This document shows positions 9,956 to 21,978 of a DNA stretch of 64,000 bases, in pieces. Source of the DNA: Gracilaria domingensis (Eukaryota; Rhodophyta; Florideophyceae; Gracilariales; Gracilariaceae); NCBI GenBank assembly GCA_022539475.1, contig VCMS01000280.1, positions 1 through 64,000 on the forward strand, read 5' to 3'. The notes beneath the pieces were generated by a model. The model saw only the letters and a list, made by a program, of their open reading frames with translations. It had not been told where the DNA came from and made no database searches. How positions within the stretch are numbered: position 1 is the stretch's first letter; each line of letters starts with the position of its first letter. Both the position numbers and the translations under genes were made by a program.

Positions 9956-11128
9956 ATGGTCTACTACTGTACACATAAGAAGCGTGGGTGCCCCTTCGTT
10001 ACTCGCCGAGGAGTCTTATCTCTTCAACAGCATGTCAACCATTGCCCGTTTCGTCTGAAAGCAGCGCTGGAAGACGACAATAGGCTGCCCATTCGGAGAA
10101 GCAAGCGTCTCAAGCTTTCCGCGCCCGCGCCCGCATCTTCCGAAACGGTCACTGCCCCTTGTCGCCTTCCCGAGCCTCCGGTGTCCGAGGACATCGTCGA
10201 CCCCACTCCGTGCGCCCCTCCCATTCCGGACACTTTGCATTGTGTTTCTCCTTCCCCGGGTCCCGCGTCATTAGAGCGAGAACACGGAAGCAGTTCCCGC
10301 CCAGTGCCTTCTGAGGAGGCCCTCGGTGATTTGCATATGGATTATCTCACGGTTTGTCTGGCTTCAGTAGCTTCCAACCTTGGTCATCGTGAGGCAGACG
10401 AGCTAATTGGGCTACTTCGGGACCCGCGATTCTCGCAAAAGCGATTCAACGAGACCATAACAAGTTCCAAGCGCTGTACAGAACTGAAGAAGGCCATTTT
10501 CGAACGATACGCTTCAAAGGACGGTTTCAATTGAAGAACTGTCTCGCCAGAAGGATGTAAGTTCAGCGCCACCCTCTACACGAGAGATCCCGTTCAGACA
10601 CTTGTGAAACAGCTCCAGTTGGCTAACAACGAAAAAACATTCTTCCACCCTATACCTCAGACCCACTCCACGAAAATATCTCACCCCATGTCCGGCTCTA
10701 TCGCAAGAGACGCCACCTCAAAACTTAAGGAAATGGTTATGGGCTCGTTGGATAGTAGAATAGTGTGGTACTCCCAAGAAATAAGTTACAGTGAATCTTT
10801 CGTAGGTCTTCTGCAGGTATACACCGATAAGTCTTCAACAACTCTAAAGCAAACATCGGTTACCGCCTATCCTCTTCACCTCATATTTCTCAACTTCTCG
10901 GACGAGCTTCGCCGTGAGTGCATCCGTGATGACCTCACAGTAGTGGCATACTTCCCTACCACACTGATCGAGGTTTCCGCATCTGAAGCAGACGCAATGC
11001 CATTCGTTTCTAGCAAGTCTCTACGCGAGTCCAGGATGCAAATCCTTCAAGAATCTCTTCGTCAAGTCCTGATGCCAATTCTAAATCTCACGCAGAAAGT
11101 TTTCAGTTCATCGGCGAAGACCAACTAA
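9956..11128 (+). pseudogene. Plavaka-like (CACTA-superfamily) transposase, broken
   Basis: The start chosen is ATG 9956, because the protein from there opens with a Cys/His cluster (YYCTHKKRGCPF then HVNHCPF), like the N-terminal zinc finger of Plavaka-type transposases. A Pro/Ser-rich linker follows. After an in-frame TGA at 10532-10534 the same frame continues with LYTRDPVQTLVKQL. Later comes VYTDKSSTTLKQTSVTAYP and LTVVAYFPT, matching the family signature of a dispensable-looking DKT..TAYPVY and VAYLPT order. The TGA sits where Trp would fit, so it is probably a nonsense mutation. The frame ends at 11128, and the catalytic part is missing or decayed. Family assignment is from remembered motif order and needs a profile search. 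Confidence 0.65.
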
Positions 11129-12930
11129 GTCGAGTGTGCCATCCTCTGCAAGTTTTCGTGCGGATACTTTTGAGGCTAAAGACATTCTGTTAACTCTTCA
11201 TGGGACCAAAACGGGGAGCTCCGGTCATAGACTCGAGGCCCCTCCCTCATCTTTATGCAGTAGTATTCTTACTTCATTCACTGGACCCTCTCAAGACCAA
11301 ACCAAAAGCGTTAGAGATACATACTCAGTTATTCTAGAATATGCAAAGAAAGACGAGGCAGGAAGAAGTATATGTCTTGCGAGGGAGAGTATATCTCAGG
11401 CGGTACTCTCAAGCGTTCTGATTACATATCTCTTATTCCGTCGTTCATCGAAACCCCCTTGACGGTAGGATTGATCCAGAGGTTGTTTCCATGCAGTCTG
11501 TTGGGAACAAGGAGAGCTCTCTTCGAACAGTTACGCAACTTGCATCCAGACAAATTGAAGCTGACTAATACTCCAGAAATCGAAAACCTCTAGTCAGAGA
11601 CGCTACTCACTGCAATAGAATCATCCACGTCACGTTTATTTCGAACGATACGTACTCAAATCAGCAACTTTACAAACGCAAATCTATCCCCAATGCAATG
11701 CAACTTTTTTGCCAAAGGTTTACATATAGATTTGTTCACGTCGAAGAAAGGCAGGTCACTGAATGGAACCTTCACAAAGGCCGATCTCCTTTGAATGATG
11801 GAGGCCAAAGCATACAAAAACCTTGACATGGTTTTCCTTTCGTAAAGGAATTCTTTGAAATCTGATAGGGATCGCAGGACAGGGCTTCAATCAAAACAGT
11901 TTTCTCTCAGTACTCGGGCGTCGCTTGGACGTGTTATAGGTGCAATCGTGGCGCATGATGTAATGAAAACTCTATTTCGTCCCTTCGGTGGCAGATTGAA
12001 GCCTTTAACGCTCCTCGACAAAGTCGTGGAAAGGAATTCATAGCTCTAGAACTGGGAGTCTGAGGTTCTATCTCGACTCTCAACAGAAGAAAAACTAACA
12101 CCATTGGCAGCCTTTTACGGCATCTCCGCAACACGTCGATTAATGTCTTCTCTTGTATTGTTGGTGACAGGCCTTGTTAACGGAAGGTGAAGCGATACGA
12201 TTTCAAAATCGGAACGATAATCATGTGCTACCAGCTCAAGCACACAGGGCTGAACGGTTTTCATGCCTACCATCTGTTTTGCTTTCCGCGACGACTCTCG
12301 TCGCCATTCTGTTTCATAGAGTTTTATACTGAATGAATTTAGCATATAAGAGCTGCTACAAACCCCGTTCTCTAAACCTCTGAAAATAATGTAGTAGTTA
12401 GCCTATCAGGACTCCATTTAGTTATTTATGGTGTTTCGCAGAGAGCTCGCTCTATTACCCCTATAAATCCGGTATTATATGGTCCTTGGAGGCCTTCATC
12501 GCTGTTTGTCAGACCGTCACAACGAACAAATTAGATTCAGATATATAAATTGAACGCTAGAGCGGAAGCGCTCATGCTATTATATAATACCTTATCTTCA
12601 TCATCGGTAGAATTTGTATCTTCACCGGAAAAAGTGGTGGCGAGTATTTAAGTAGCTACATACTGTCGTCACTCTGTTTTTTTATGCATCTCATCCCGGC
12701 GCATTACCACTTTTGTGCGTGAGGGTGTTGGCGCGCTTCGGTGGTACGTCTCTTCGCCACTTTGATCAGTTTAAATAGTGTAGTGTGTCAGAAACTACAC
12801 AAATTGTAACAAGGTCGCGTATTGTGTTACTGGTTGAGCATCAATTGGATGAAAAAACTAGTTGATTTATCTCTAAAAGATCTGTACTGAGCTCGCAACA
12901 AAATCGTTGCAAGGAATGCAACCGATTGGG
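11129..12930. other. Decayed transposon tail and unassigned DNA
   Basis: Short plus-strand frames up to about 11600 may be remnants of the same transposase, but no motif is recognisable across the stops. From 11600 to 12930 I see no gene, only AT-rich DNA with scattered short frames. Confidence 0.3.
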
Positions 12931-13224
12931 TTTTGGGAGGTATCAAAACGCTACAGAATGGCCTCAAAATGTTCCTTCTAGCAAAGGGTTTTGGTGGACG
13001 TAGATTTATGCGAACAATGGCAGCGCTCTCCATTCATACGTTTTGAAGCGCTCCTAATACTCAAGATATACTCTAATTAATGTACAGCTTTTTGCCATCC
13101 CGCCAATCTACGTAGACAGCGGTGCCAACGTGTTCGCGGGCGGGTGCATGGTAATGAGTGCAAAAAGTGTTGAGGAAGGGGTTTTGGGAGGTCTCGGCAT
13201 GGTGCGAAAATGTGACCAGAACGT

Positions 13225-13302
13225 GCCCGCCGGCGTGGGGGGGATCGGTTGTGTTAGGGTGGCTACCCTAACACAACCGCACCCCCCCGTCCGCGGGCAC
13301 GT
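13225..13302. repeat. Palindrome 1 of the TTAGGG-centred array
   Basis: An imperfect palindrome of about 78 bp with centre GTGTTAGGGTGGCTACCC and outer arms CGTGCCCGC / GCGGGCACG. It shares architecture with the copies at 13336, 13446 and 13594. Confidence 0.8.
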
Positions 13303-13335
13303 TTTGGCCGGTTTTTTAAAAAATGTGCTTTTTTA

Positions 13336-13409
13336 TGCCCGCGGGCGGGGGGGTCCGTTCGTGTTAGGGTAGCTACCCTAACACGAACGGACCCCCCCGC
13401 CCGCGGGCA
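13336..13409. repeat. Perfect 74-bp palindrome (37-bp arms, no loop)
   Basis: Each half reads TGCCCGCGGGC, seven G, TCCGTTCGTGTTAGGGTAG, and the second half is its exact reverse complement, with the dyad between 13372 and 13373. The outer CCCGCGGG is itself palindromic. Confidence 0.95.
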
Positions 13410-13445
13410 CGTTTTGGCCGATTTTTTCAAAAATGTGCGATTTCA

Positions 13446-13519
13446 TGCCCGCGGGCGGGGGGGTCCGGTCGTGTTAGGGTACCTACCCTAACACGACCGA
13501 CCCCCCCCGCCCGCGGGCT
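13446..13519. repeat. Palindrome 3 of the TTAGGG-centred array
   Basis: A near-perfect palindrome placed 110 bp after the previous one, with centre TTAGGGTACCTACCCTAA and the same CCCGCGGGC outer arms. The spacer between copies 2 and 3 is nearly the same as between 1 and 2 (TTTTGGCCG, a T run, AAAATGTGC), so the unit is a tandem repeat of about 110 bp. Confidence 0.9.
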
Positions 13520-13593
13520 CGTTTTCGCCTCATTCTGGTAGCGTCCACAGACCTCCCAAAACACACCGCACGCATATCCAGCCAAAACGTAAC

Positions 13594-13655
13594 GTGCCCG
13601 CGGGCAGGGCGGTCGAGTTGTGTTAGGGTAGCGACCCTAACACAACTTGATCTCG
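13594..13655. repeat. Degenerate fourth TTAGGG-centred palindrome
   Basis: CGTGCCCGCGGGC is followed by GTTGTGTTAGGGTAGCGACCC and an inner inverted arm CTAACACAACTT. The right outer arm has diverged. It lies outside the inverted-repeat boundary at 13562. Confidence 0.75.
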
Positions 13656-13872
13656 CGCGCTGCCAATACGACAGAATGACATTACGACATATCTGATGAC
13701 ACCCGCCTGCAACAACCCATCGCCAGCAAACCTCCGCGCCGCCCATGGAGCGTGCGGCGCCATTCCTGCAGGCGGTGCGTCGTTGCGCCGTAGAACTCGC
13801 GTCGCTCTCCTCTCGCGATGCTGGTCTCTGCGGCGTTCTTTATGAGTTTAGTTTTGCTACCGCTCCCCAATA

Positions 13873-13956
13873 GCGCTGCCGTAGCTACCGCACTTTGATC
13901 GCGCCGCCGTAGGTACCGCATCTTGATCACGCTGCCGCAGCTACCGCACCTTGGTG
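13873..13956 (+). repeat. Short tandem repeat, three copies of about 28 bp
   Basis: The unit is GCTGCCGTAGCTACCGCACT followed by TTGATCGC, with about 85 percent identity between copies. A looser relative continues to about 14070. Confidence 0.75.
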
Positions 13957-16900
13957 GATCCACCTCCGCCGCCATTGCCGTGTTCTCTGTTCTTAGTCGT
14001 ATACACCACGGCCGCCGTCGCTGCATGCTTCGCTTACGATTGCGCTCATACCGCCGCCGTACCCGTGCGATTTGCATATGATCATGGTTTCACCGCCACT
14101 GTCGGCATATTCTTCGCCTTTATCGTCCCTCCTTGACCGCCGTAGCCAGCCGCCTTCGTCACCGCGCTCTTTCTCGTCGCTGCGCTGCATGACGAGCCTC
14201 TCTGCCATCTCTCGGCTCTGCTACCGTCGCCGGGCTGCATGGATCAGCGCATCGACACCGTAAGATCCAGGCTTGTGCTAGAAGTGCAATCCGCGGCTTT
14301 GTGGATTTCGAGGGCTGCCACCCCTCCTTTTCTCGGCGCCGCAGCGCTGCCAACTTGCGCACTACTGGCTTGTCGCGCACCGCGCGCCGCTCGCGAGCTC
14401 AAGACCACCAGACACAAAGAGCCACGCGACGCGGCTGGGCGCGCGCGCCGGGGCAGACATCATCGCTGTCGCGCTGTTCGCCGGCCATTCGAACCACGCG
14501 CACTCATGGCCGCGCGCGGTGTGTCAACGCGACGACAGAGGCGGTGTGCTGGTGACTAATCTTGCCAAGACCACGGCCGGCGGGCTGCGTGCCGCCTGCT
14601 ATGACGCCGCTGTGCCACATCGAACCAGCTGCTGCCGTCTTCATGGTCTCAGTTCCCGATCTCGCCTCCGCCGCTGCACTCGCTATGGTCCCCGCGGTGA
14701 TGCCCGCGTCCAAACTATTGCGCGTATGTCGCGCCGTCATGTCAGACGGCACGGAGCTATATCGCAAGCAACTGATGCGTCTGTCGCGCCGGCCGCCGCT
14801 GAATCTGTCGCGAACACCGCTGCTCTCCACAGTTGCTGACGTGTGGCAACCGGACTGTGGATGTTGCATCTTGGGCGCTTGGCGCGATGGGCGGAACGCA
14901 GGGCACCACCCTCAGAAATACCCTCTTGTTGCGCTTTGATTACATGTGTCAGGAACCTGCAGCCGCTCTCTCGCTGTTCAATGTGAAGTCCGTCGCCATC
15001 ACAATTTTCGTCTCCAGGGCCGCCGCTGCAGGCTTAAACAATCGCGTGCTCTGCGTACTAGACTGAGGGTGCTGATAGCAGCGATGAGAATGACGCTGGA
15101 GACGTGCGGCAGGAGCAAATGAAAGGCGAGCGAGTGGTGCACCTGAAGGAACAAGTGGAGATGAAGACTGAGGCGGGGAGTGAGTTTGGCGCGGGGGAGG
15201 AGTACAACATGGGGGCTGGGTGGAACATTGTACGTCAGTGGCAGCTGCGCCGCTACAAGAACCTCGCTCGTGCATAATGTATCTGAAAGCATGTACATGG
15301 CCGCGCGCGGGGGCAGTCAAACGCTAACGTAGTGTCTGTGAATAACACAGCAACAATACAAACTGTTTAAGGGAGAGCAACGTCTGTAGACATGATGTAA
15401 ATAGCCGCACACGCGTTTTTGTACACAGTTGGTTGGTACTGGTGCAATACCTTTGTATACCAATGAGGGCAGCAAGGCGCGACTGAAAGCAAGTGGAATT
15501 TCTCCCACTGAAATGCTGCGCACTAACGTGTTGAGCTTGCGCTGCGTAGCGCGCCGCCACTCTCGCCTGTCCGCAGCTTTCCGACGCCGCCCCCCCAGCC
15601 CCCACACGCACCCGCCCACTTGGCGCTCCATGCTAACGCGCCAACGCTGCCCGCGCGTGCCGCTGTTTCGCCTTGCGTCGCGGGCCACATCCTCCGCAAC
15701 ATGCACTGCGTGCCCCCGTCGCCGTCAATAAACGCGCCCTCCTCTCCCTCCCTCAGCTTCTCTTCCTCGCCCGTCATCATTCTTTCAATCTCCTTCTCCT
15801 CCTCCTTCTCTGCAAGCGCCTCGCACTCACCGTCTCGCCCTCCCGCGCAAGCTCGAGCGCGCTCGCGCGCACAGCTTGACTCGCCGTACTCCGTGTCGCC
15901 CGTGCGCACGCCGTCCAGCCGCTCGCTGTCGCCATCTTCGTCGCCGCCATGCAGCGCGTCTTCATCGGACGCGTCGGACAAGCCGCTGCTGCTGCGCAGC
16001 GTGTTTCTCACCACGGACAGCTTGCCTTTGCAGACCATGCCGCTCACGCCGTCGCCGCTGGCGCGTTCGCGGCGTGGCGATCAACACCTGCTTGGTGCAG
16101 CTGTCGGGCATTGCTAGCCCGCTAAACAAGGCGAGAAACGAACTTAATGCGCTGCCGTTCACAACGGCGCCGATGGGGGCCGACGCCGACGCCAGGCTGG
16201 CTCGGGGCGCCTCCAAGAAGGACGTAGCCTTGTTGTGTCGCCTGCGAATCACGCTGGATCACGGTTCGAGGCTCTGTCTGAGGAGAGCATAGGCCGTGCG
16301 CGACGAATCGATCGCACATGCGCAACAGGCTCACGGCAACCGGTCGTAGTGCTGTCGCTCGTGCGACGACAAGCCAGACCCTACAAGCACAGAGGAGAAC
16401 AGCAGCGGCAAGCAGGCAGCACACAGATGCGCGTGGGTGATCGCGCTATACAGTGGTCAAAATGCAAGGAAATCTGGCCCACAACTGATGTGGATAATCT
16501 TCCTTCGTCGTGCGCGAGGAAACCAGCTCAGGCGCTGTTACCCGTTGCCAGACGCCCAGCGACAGCCTGACGGTGCCGAAAATCGCCAACGTGAGCTGCG
16601 CGTCGCGCAACGCGTCGGTGAGCGCCGGCAGCATTAGCGGTCGCGGCGCTCTACAGGCAGGCACGGCGTGCGGGGCTGGGGGGAATGAGCGCGATGCGAC
16701 GGAGAGCGTGCATGGTGGCGTGAGAACGCCCGGTCCGAAGCGACGGAAGCGGCGGGAGGAAGTACGTCGCCTTCATTGCGAGCGGCCGCACGCACACCTT
16801 GAGGGTGCGACGCGTCGCGTGACAGCGGCGCGGCATCGGCAGATGATGGCGGACTGCGAAGGTCAGCACGTAAATGGGCAGTTGCGATCATCACCAATAG

Positions 16901-17100
16901 TCGGCTGGAGGAGGTGTCGCGAGACGCCTCCGCGGCAAGTGAGCCACAGGCTGGGGCCGCTACGGCTGTGAATGCCTGCTCGAATACACGCGTCACTTGC
17001 CATGTGCACGGCGTCGTCGTCGTTGAGTCTTCCATACTGCGTCTGCTTCTGCGCCGTCCTCTTCGCCGGGTTCGGCGGCGCGCGGTGCAGTCGGATGGCG
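13957..17100. other. GC-rich DNA without a recognisable gene
   Basis: Many overlapping open frames exist on both strands, but they follow GC-rich composition and show no known domain. Candidates such as 14562-14939 (+) and 15523-16047 (-) are Ala/Arg/Ser/Pro-rich and unconvincing. Decayed genes cannot be excluded. Confidence 0.4.
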
Positions 17101-17103
17101 CCG

Positions 17104-18535
17104 ACGACGCGCCGCGCGCGCATTCAAGCCCACTCGTGCAGCTTTTCTCGCAAGAGGTCGACCCCCTACGCGCTGTCTTTGACGTAAGACCTGGTTCCGC
17201 GCCCAAGCAGCTCGCGGGATTCCTCAACCACCTTCTGAACAATGACACGCCGTTGCCGTATGAATTCTTTCTGCGATCTTCGCGCAAGCCAGTGACCGAA
17301 GCTTGGAAGCCACTTTGAAGGCTGCTTCGCATGTGAGAGAGAGCGTGGCGCAGCTGGAATTTGTGCCGCTGTTGTTGTTTCGCATGTAGTCTGTTTTGAG
17401 GTGTAGTTCAAGCTTACCGGGACACAAGGAGGCGGTTTTGGTGACGTGTTTTCTCGCCGGATTGTCGTTTGATAGCGACGGGGTCTGGCGATACTAGCGT
17501 CAGATTGTGAAGTGCGAAGGCGTAGTTGCCGAAGCTTTCTTTTATCGATCATCGCGATTGGGTGCTGGCGTTGGGGTTATCCCCAGAGGGGAGTCGATGG
17601 GCTTCTGCTTCGAAGGAAGGTCGGGTGTGGATCTGGGACGTTGAGAAGGGAACGGGTAAGAGCTTGGCTTCCTATCGCAAATGGGTGGCAGATTTGTGTT
17701 GGAAGCCGTATCATTTGGATGAACGATGTTGTTTGGTTGTGTCTGCTTCGAAAGATGCTACGTCGAAGTTTGGAACGGGGCTAGCATGAGCGCGGTCAAG
17801 ATGATCGCGGGACATAATACCGCCGTCACGACTGCTGGGTAGAGTGGAGACGGTTCTATTTATTCTGCTTCTCAAGATCGTAGTATAAAGATCTGGAGTG
17901 CTGATCATCAGTAGACACAGGATGGCCGGTATGATACGGCCATCCTGTGTCTACTATAAATGCACATGCTCACTCGGTGAATTCCATCACGGTTTCTACC
18001 ACCTACGTGCTCATATGCGATGCGTTTGCATCTCTGGACGAGCAGAACGGATACACGCCGGTCAAGTTGTCGCAAGAAGAAGCGTTGGAGCGCTTTGAAA
18101 AGATGAAGACGCACAGTACGGGCAAGAAGGAACTTAGGGTAAGTGGTTCTGATGATTTTACTCTGAGGGCATACAGCCCATTTCGCACATGACCGGCCAT
18201 CAGCAGCCGGTCAACTGCGTGGCGTTAAGTCCGTATGGACATTATATCGCGTCGGCCAGTTTGATAAGAGTGTGAGACTTTGGAATGCCAAGACTGGCAA
18301 TTTTTGCTTCACGTTCCGCGGGCATGTTGCGGCCGTGAATGGAGTGGTTTGGTCGGCGGATAGACGGTTGTTGATGAGTGGTTCGAAGGATAGTACCTGC
18401 AAGGTTTGGGATATGGGGACGAAGAAATTGAAGATGGATCTGCCTGGACATAGTGATGAGGTGTTCACGGTGAATTGGAGTACGGATGGGAAGAGAGCTG
18501 TTCCTGCGCGCAAGGATAAGCTGTTGAAGATCTAG
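17104..18535 (+). pseudogene. Notchless (NLE1/Rsa4) homologue, multiply broken
   Basis: Notchless is a WD40 protein needed for 60S ribosome maturation. The N-terminal NLE domain is visible at 17140-17320 (VFDVRPGSAPKQLAGFLNHL then LLNNDTPLPYEFFL). It is followed in other frames by VLRCSSSLPGHKEAV, FSPDCRLIATGSGDTSVRL, HRDWVLALGLSPEG, SRSIKIW-like and SGSDDFTLRAYSP segments. The final WD repeats are LLMSGSKDSTCKVWDMGTKK and LPGHSDEVFTVNWSTDGKR, ending at TAG 18533-18535. All seem collinear with the family, so this is a full-length copy. At least five lesions are seen: a frame change near 17320, TAG near 17380, stops near 17490, TAG for Trp at 17840, and a 26-nt palindromic insertion at 17911-17936. 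No intron or poly-A tail is visible. Confidence 0.9.
17910..17955. repeat. Hairpin insertion within the Notchless pseudogene
   Basis: Perfect 19-bp arms (AGTAGACACAGGATGGCCG at 17910-17928 and its complement at 17937-17955) with an 8-nt loop. The right arm is original coding DNA (it reads GHPVSTINAHAHSVNSITV onward). The left arm and loop are an extra 26 nt that add a TAG and a frameshift. Confidence 0.9.
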
Positions 18536-20990
18536 CACCAATGATTGTGGTTTTTGTTTTTTCAAGAGCTTCGCGGGGATTCGCAGAGGGGAAGCGGCGG
18601 GGGATGGTGTGGTCAAAGATGATGTGTACAAGATGACAAAAACGTTGATGAAGCACTTTGGTCTTGATCTACCGTTGAATCTTTGGTACGGAACTACTGA
18701 ATTGCTTCATGCGGTGGGGGCATGAACTGTGGGTAAGCTAACAAAACAGTGACACAGAATCGAACGCAAGCGAGTTAGCAGCAGCACGCAATGAGGACGG
18801 CAGCGGCGCGCAGTCAAAAGGCAAAACATACCTCCGGAGGCGGCGGCACATTTTGTTGATAGCTAGAAGAGCCCGGCTTATAGATCGGAATGTAAGGATC
18901 CGGATGTCTCATACTAAAAAGCTCCTCCATACCATTCTCCGCAAGCGTTGGCTGGAAAGCGCTGCTGAATCTGCCCGCACTCCTTGACTCACATGCAGTA
19001 GTCAATGGTTCAGTCGCGCGACGTGCGCAGCGCGGCGCGGTACAGGCCGGTGACTCTCTGCAGTTGCAAAATGTTAGGCTCCTACGCGGCGGCGTGGGGC
19101 GTGCATTGAGGAGGCGGCGCCCATGGCGTTCGGCTGGCAGCGATGAGCAGCTCGCGAGCGCGCGGCGAGCGAGACCGCCGATGCGAATGGGCGCTGTTTG
19201 ATAGATTGTTTCCGAGCGCACAGCGGCGCTGTGCGGGTGGCGCGCACGTGGCGTAGCTGTGCTGCCTCTCTTTCGGCCCCTTTTCAGTACAAGATGTGTA
19301 CAGGTGCGCGTCGGTGCGTGCACGTACATTTCGCTCTTGCCCGCATTTGGCAAGTGAAGAGCACCAACGTTGGTCGTGCGCAGTGGTGACTCTACGCTCT
19401 TGCGAGTTCTTCTCTGTGCTTTTGAAAAAGACTCCAGTGCTCGAAATCTTCGCTCTTATAAGCGTCGTTGAGTTTCATTTCAAAATTCAAGCCAGAAGTA
19501 AAACTATAACACTCCACTTTTAACTGCCATACAGCATCCGAGCTATTGTGCTTGCCGTGCTTTTCACGAGAGCAAGCGCACAGGAGCTCGTCCCTGTCGC
19601 ACTACTTATATCCCGCAATTCATCACATGTAAACCATGTCTCTGCTACACAAAACAAAAACAATCTGCAGCTACTTGCATCGTCCTGCTCAATTGAATTC
19701 CAATCTCTGCGTGTATACGTCTTCTAAAAACACAACAACCAACTCTATCATAAACCTTTCATAACGGCACGAATGATTGAAGTCTTCATTCAACTGTAGA
19801 ACAGACATATATAATAAATCGCCTGAAACAGTTCACAGCTGCTTTAGGGCACAGCCAAACATTTCTGCTTTACAATCCTCCCCATTCCGCCGTTACCACT
19901 CATCCTTCACGCTTGACCAGCAATCAACATTCGCCAACCATGTTTCTAACGATCCTATAGCTGATGCATATGTCATAACAACAATTAACAACTATTGCAT
20001 GGCGCTCTCGGAAACAACGACCAGTGAGAAGAAACAAAGCTGTCTTGCAAAACTTGAAAGAGAATTGTGAATCACTGAAGGCAGCTTTAAAGTGTTCTCA
20101 TCGTTCGATGAGAGAGTAATCTAGGTCAAGGCAAGGTGGTTAAAAAACTATTTAATGATATTGTAGAAAGATAATTAGTGGGCACTAACTAGTGAAAGAT
20201 GGAGAATTGTACAGGAGAGCATCCGATAAGAACTCCGATAAGAAAAAGGGGACAAATTCAGGTGACGAGAAAGCATGAAACAAGATCAGAAGGTCGAATA
20301 GCTCAAAAGGTTTTGCTTGCAGCTTATGGCATGGACCTTATCGATTTGGTGGGTGCTCTCTGTTTTAAATACGTGCAACGAATACGCTAGGAATGGTAAG
20401 CTCCCTACGCCATTGGGCGGCAGAAAGGCGCATATAAAGCCATTGCGAAGGCGGTTCAGATGTCATACGACAAGCAAGTGGTAGATGAAGAACGTATATT
20501 TGCAAAGAAGAGAACAAATGGTGATGGAGTAAAGACAGAGGTAAAACCGAAGGTAGAGGTTGTCATAATAGAAGGTACGAGAGCGATACAGCTAAGGGAT
20601 TTGTACAGCGTGTCGATGTTGCATCTTTTCTTGTCGATATAGGCCATCACTTGGACATCGATATTTGTTTATTTTAGAAGATTTTTCCCGAGCTGCAGCA
20701 CTACTTAGCGTCGCTGACCGTTCTATCTACTGCCAACGTCTACTGGTGGAACATCTATCCGCATCAGTAAACTACTGTCACAGCGCACGACCCGCGTCGT
20801 TGCTCGCACCGGTCTCTCTTGCTCGAAGTCCTGTGGAAATTCTGGGATCCTGTGTTTCCTTTCCAGAGCTACAAAAACTTTTATGTTGTTTGCCGACAAG
20901 TTAAAGATTGAAGACTATTTGGAGATTGAAGCAAAAATACAGAGAGATTCTTTTTGGCAACAAAAATAAAGGCAAGTGTAGGGCTGTTCG
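18536..20990. other. No supported gene
   Basis: Just after the Notchless stop, 18616-18723 reads in one frame as a plausible protein tail (DDVYKMTKTLMKHFGLDLPL onward), but no family is recognised. Frames at 18814-19353 (-) and 20199-20642 (+) are short and featureless. The rest is AT-rich. Confidence 0.35.
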
Positions 20991-20993
20991 GGC

Positions 20994-21485
20994 TTGTTAT
21001 TATACTATTGCATCGTCGGGAGTGTGAGTGAAATGGGCGGCGTGCTGCTGAATGGGACTAGTAGTGAGTTTTTTGTTGAAGGGATATTGATCCTGCGCTG
21101 TTCTTTGCCGGTAAAACGGATGGAGATGAAATGTAATGTGTATTGCATATTATATTGTGCGGGAAGCGACCATGAACAGTTGCACGAGGAGAATATGGTC
21201 CTTAAGAACCTGATCGACGTGGTGGAGAAGATGGCGGAAGAGTTCGGCAGGAGGCAAGGGTTGGTGGAAGAGGGGAGGTTGAAATTTGATATGGAAGGAG
21301 AGGCAGAGATGGGACGTGCGAGAAGTGTTGCGGCACAGAAGCGGTCATTTGTGACACCGAAGACAAAGGGTGGTAGGTTCGAGGACAAGAAGAGTTTTCT
21401 GAAAAAGACGCGTAAGGAAAAGAGGAAGGTGGTGGAAGAGGTACCGCAGGAGGCCATCGGGGCTCCAGTTTTGAATGAATTTTAG
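20994..21485 (+). CDS. Hypothetical protein with a Lys/Glu-rich coiled-coil-like tail
   Basis: An open frame of up to 163 codons. The first 60 residues look non-coding, but from about residue 58 (GSDHEQLHEENMVLKNLIDV onward) the protein has a leucine/valine heptad-like pattern followed by a strongly basic tail (KKSFLKKTRKEKRKVVEE). No known domain was recognised. It could be the last exon of a nuclear or nucleolar protein, or a chance frame. The start is not settled. Confidence 0.3.
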   Translation: MLLYYCIVGSVSEMGGVLLNGTSSEFFVEGILILRCSLPVKRMEMKCNVYCILYCAGSDHEQLHEENMVLKNLIDVVEKMAEEFGRRQGLVEEGRLKFDMEGEAEMGRARSVAAQKRSFVTPKTKGGRFEDKKSFLKKTRKEKRKVVEEVPQEAIGAPVLNEF

Positions 21486-21978
21486 AGTAGGGCATGGCGC
21501 TGCAGATCATGGACTGGATTCTGAGGTTGCAGGAGGAGAGAAGGATGAGAAAGAATGGGAGGCCGTTTTTGGGCGACGGAGGTGTACGGGGTTGGGGAGC
21601 GTTGCCACCCGTGCTTTTACAAAATAACTGTTGGGGAGACGGGGAGGGAGGATCCGAAAGCGTGACTGGCAAACATTGAGTAAAAAATGAGGCCGATTTG
21701 GATGGGAAGGAACGGTGGGATCATTGAGCTGGGATGAGATGCGATTTGCATCCCAACACAACGAAAATTGAAAACGCAAACTAGCACAAGCGCAGATTTG
21801 GGAGAGGGTCGCGGGAAAGAGTGGATGGGGTGGTGTGGCGAAGTAGAACCTCTACAAAAACTAGGAGACCCCAACATTAACCTGCAAGGGATGGAATTTA
21901 ATATTCCAAAATTTCTTAATTTTTTGAGTGCCAGCCTCTGCCACCCTCTCGCGCGCTCCAGATAGCCCAGAAACTAGC

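Larger units (their letters stand above)
12930..13562. mobile_element. Fold-back/MITE-like element with nested terminal inverted repeats
   Basis: The sequence GTTTTGGGAGGT occurs directly at 12930 and 13181, and inverted at 13549-13562 (AGACCTCCCAAAAC). The inverted copy at 13562 matches the copy at 12930 over about 40 bp, including a GCTAC.AGAATG stretch. The 13181-13562 pair matches over 14 bp. This gives a nested pair of possible elements of about 630 and 382 bp. Inside are three large palindromes. No coding sequence and no clear target duplication were found. Confidence 0.65.

Noticed and set aside
13336-13409. TTAGGG core as a telomere
   Set aside because: There is no tandem TTAGGG run; the motif occurs once per palindrome half.
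13682-17332. Numerous 60-230 aa frames in the GC-rich stretch
   Set aside because: Low-complexity Ala/Arg/Ser/Pro composition, overlapping on both strands, with no recognisable motif.
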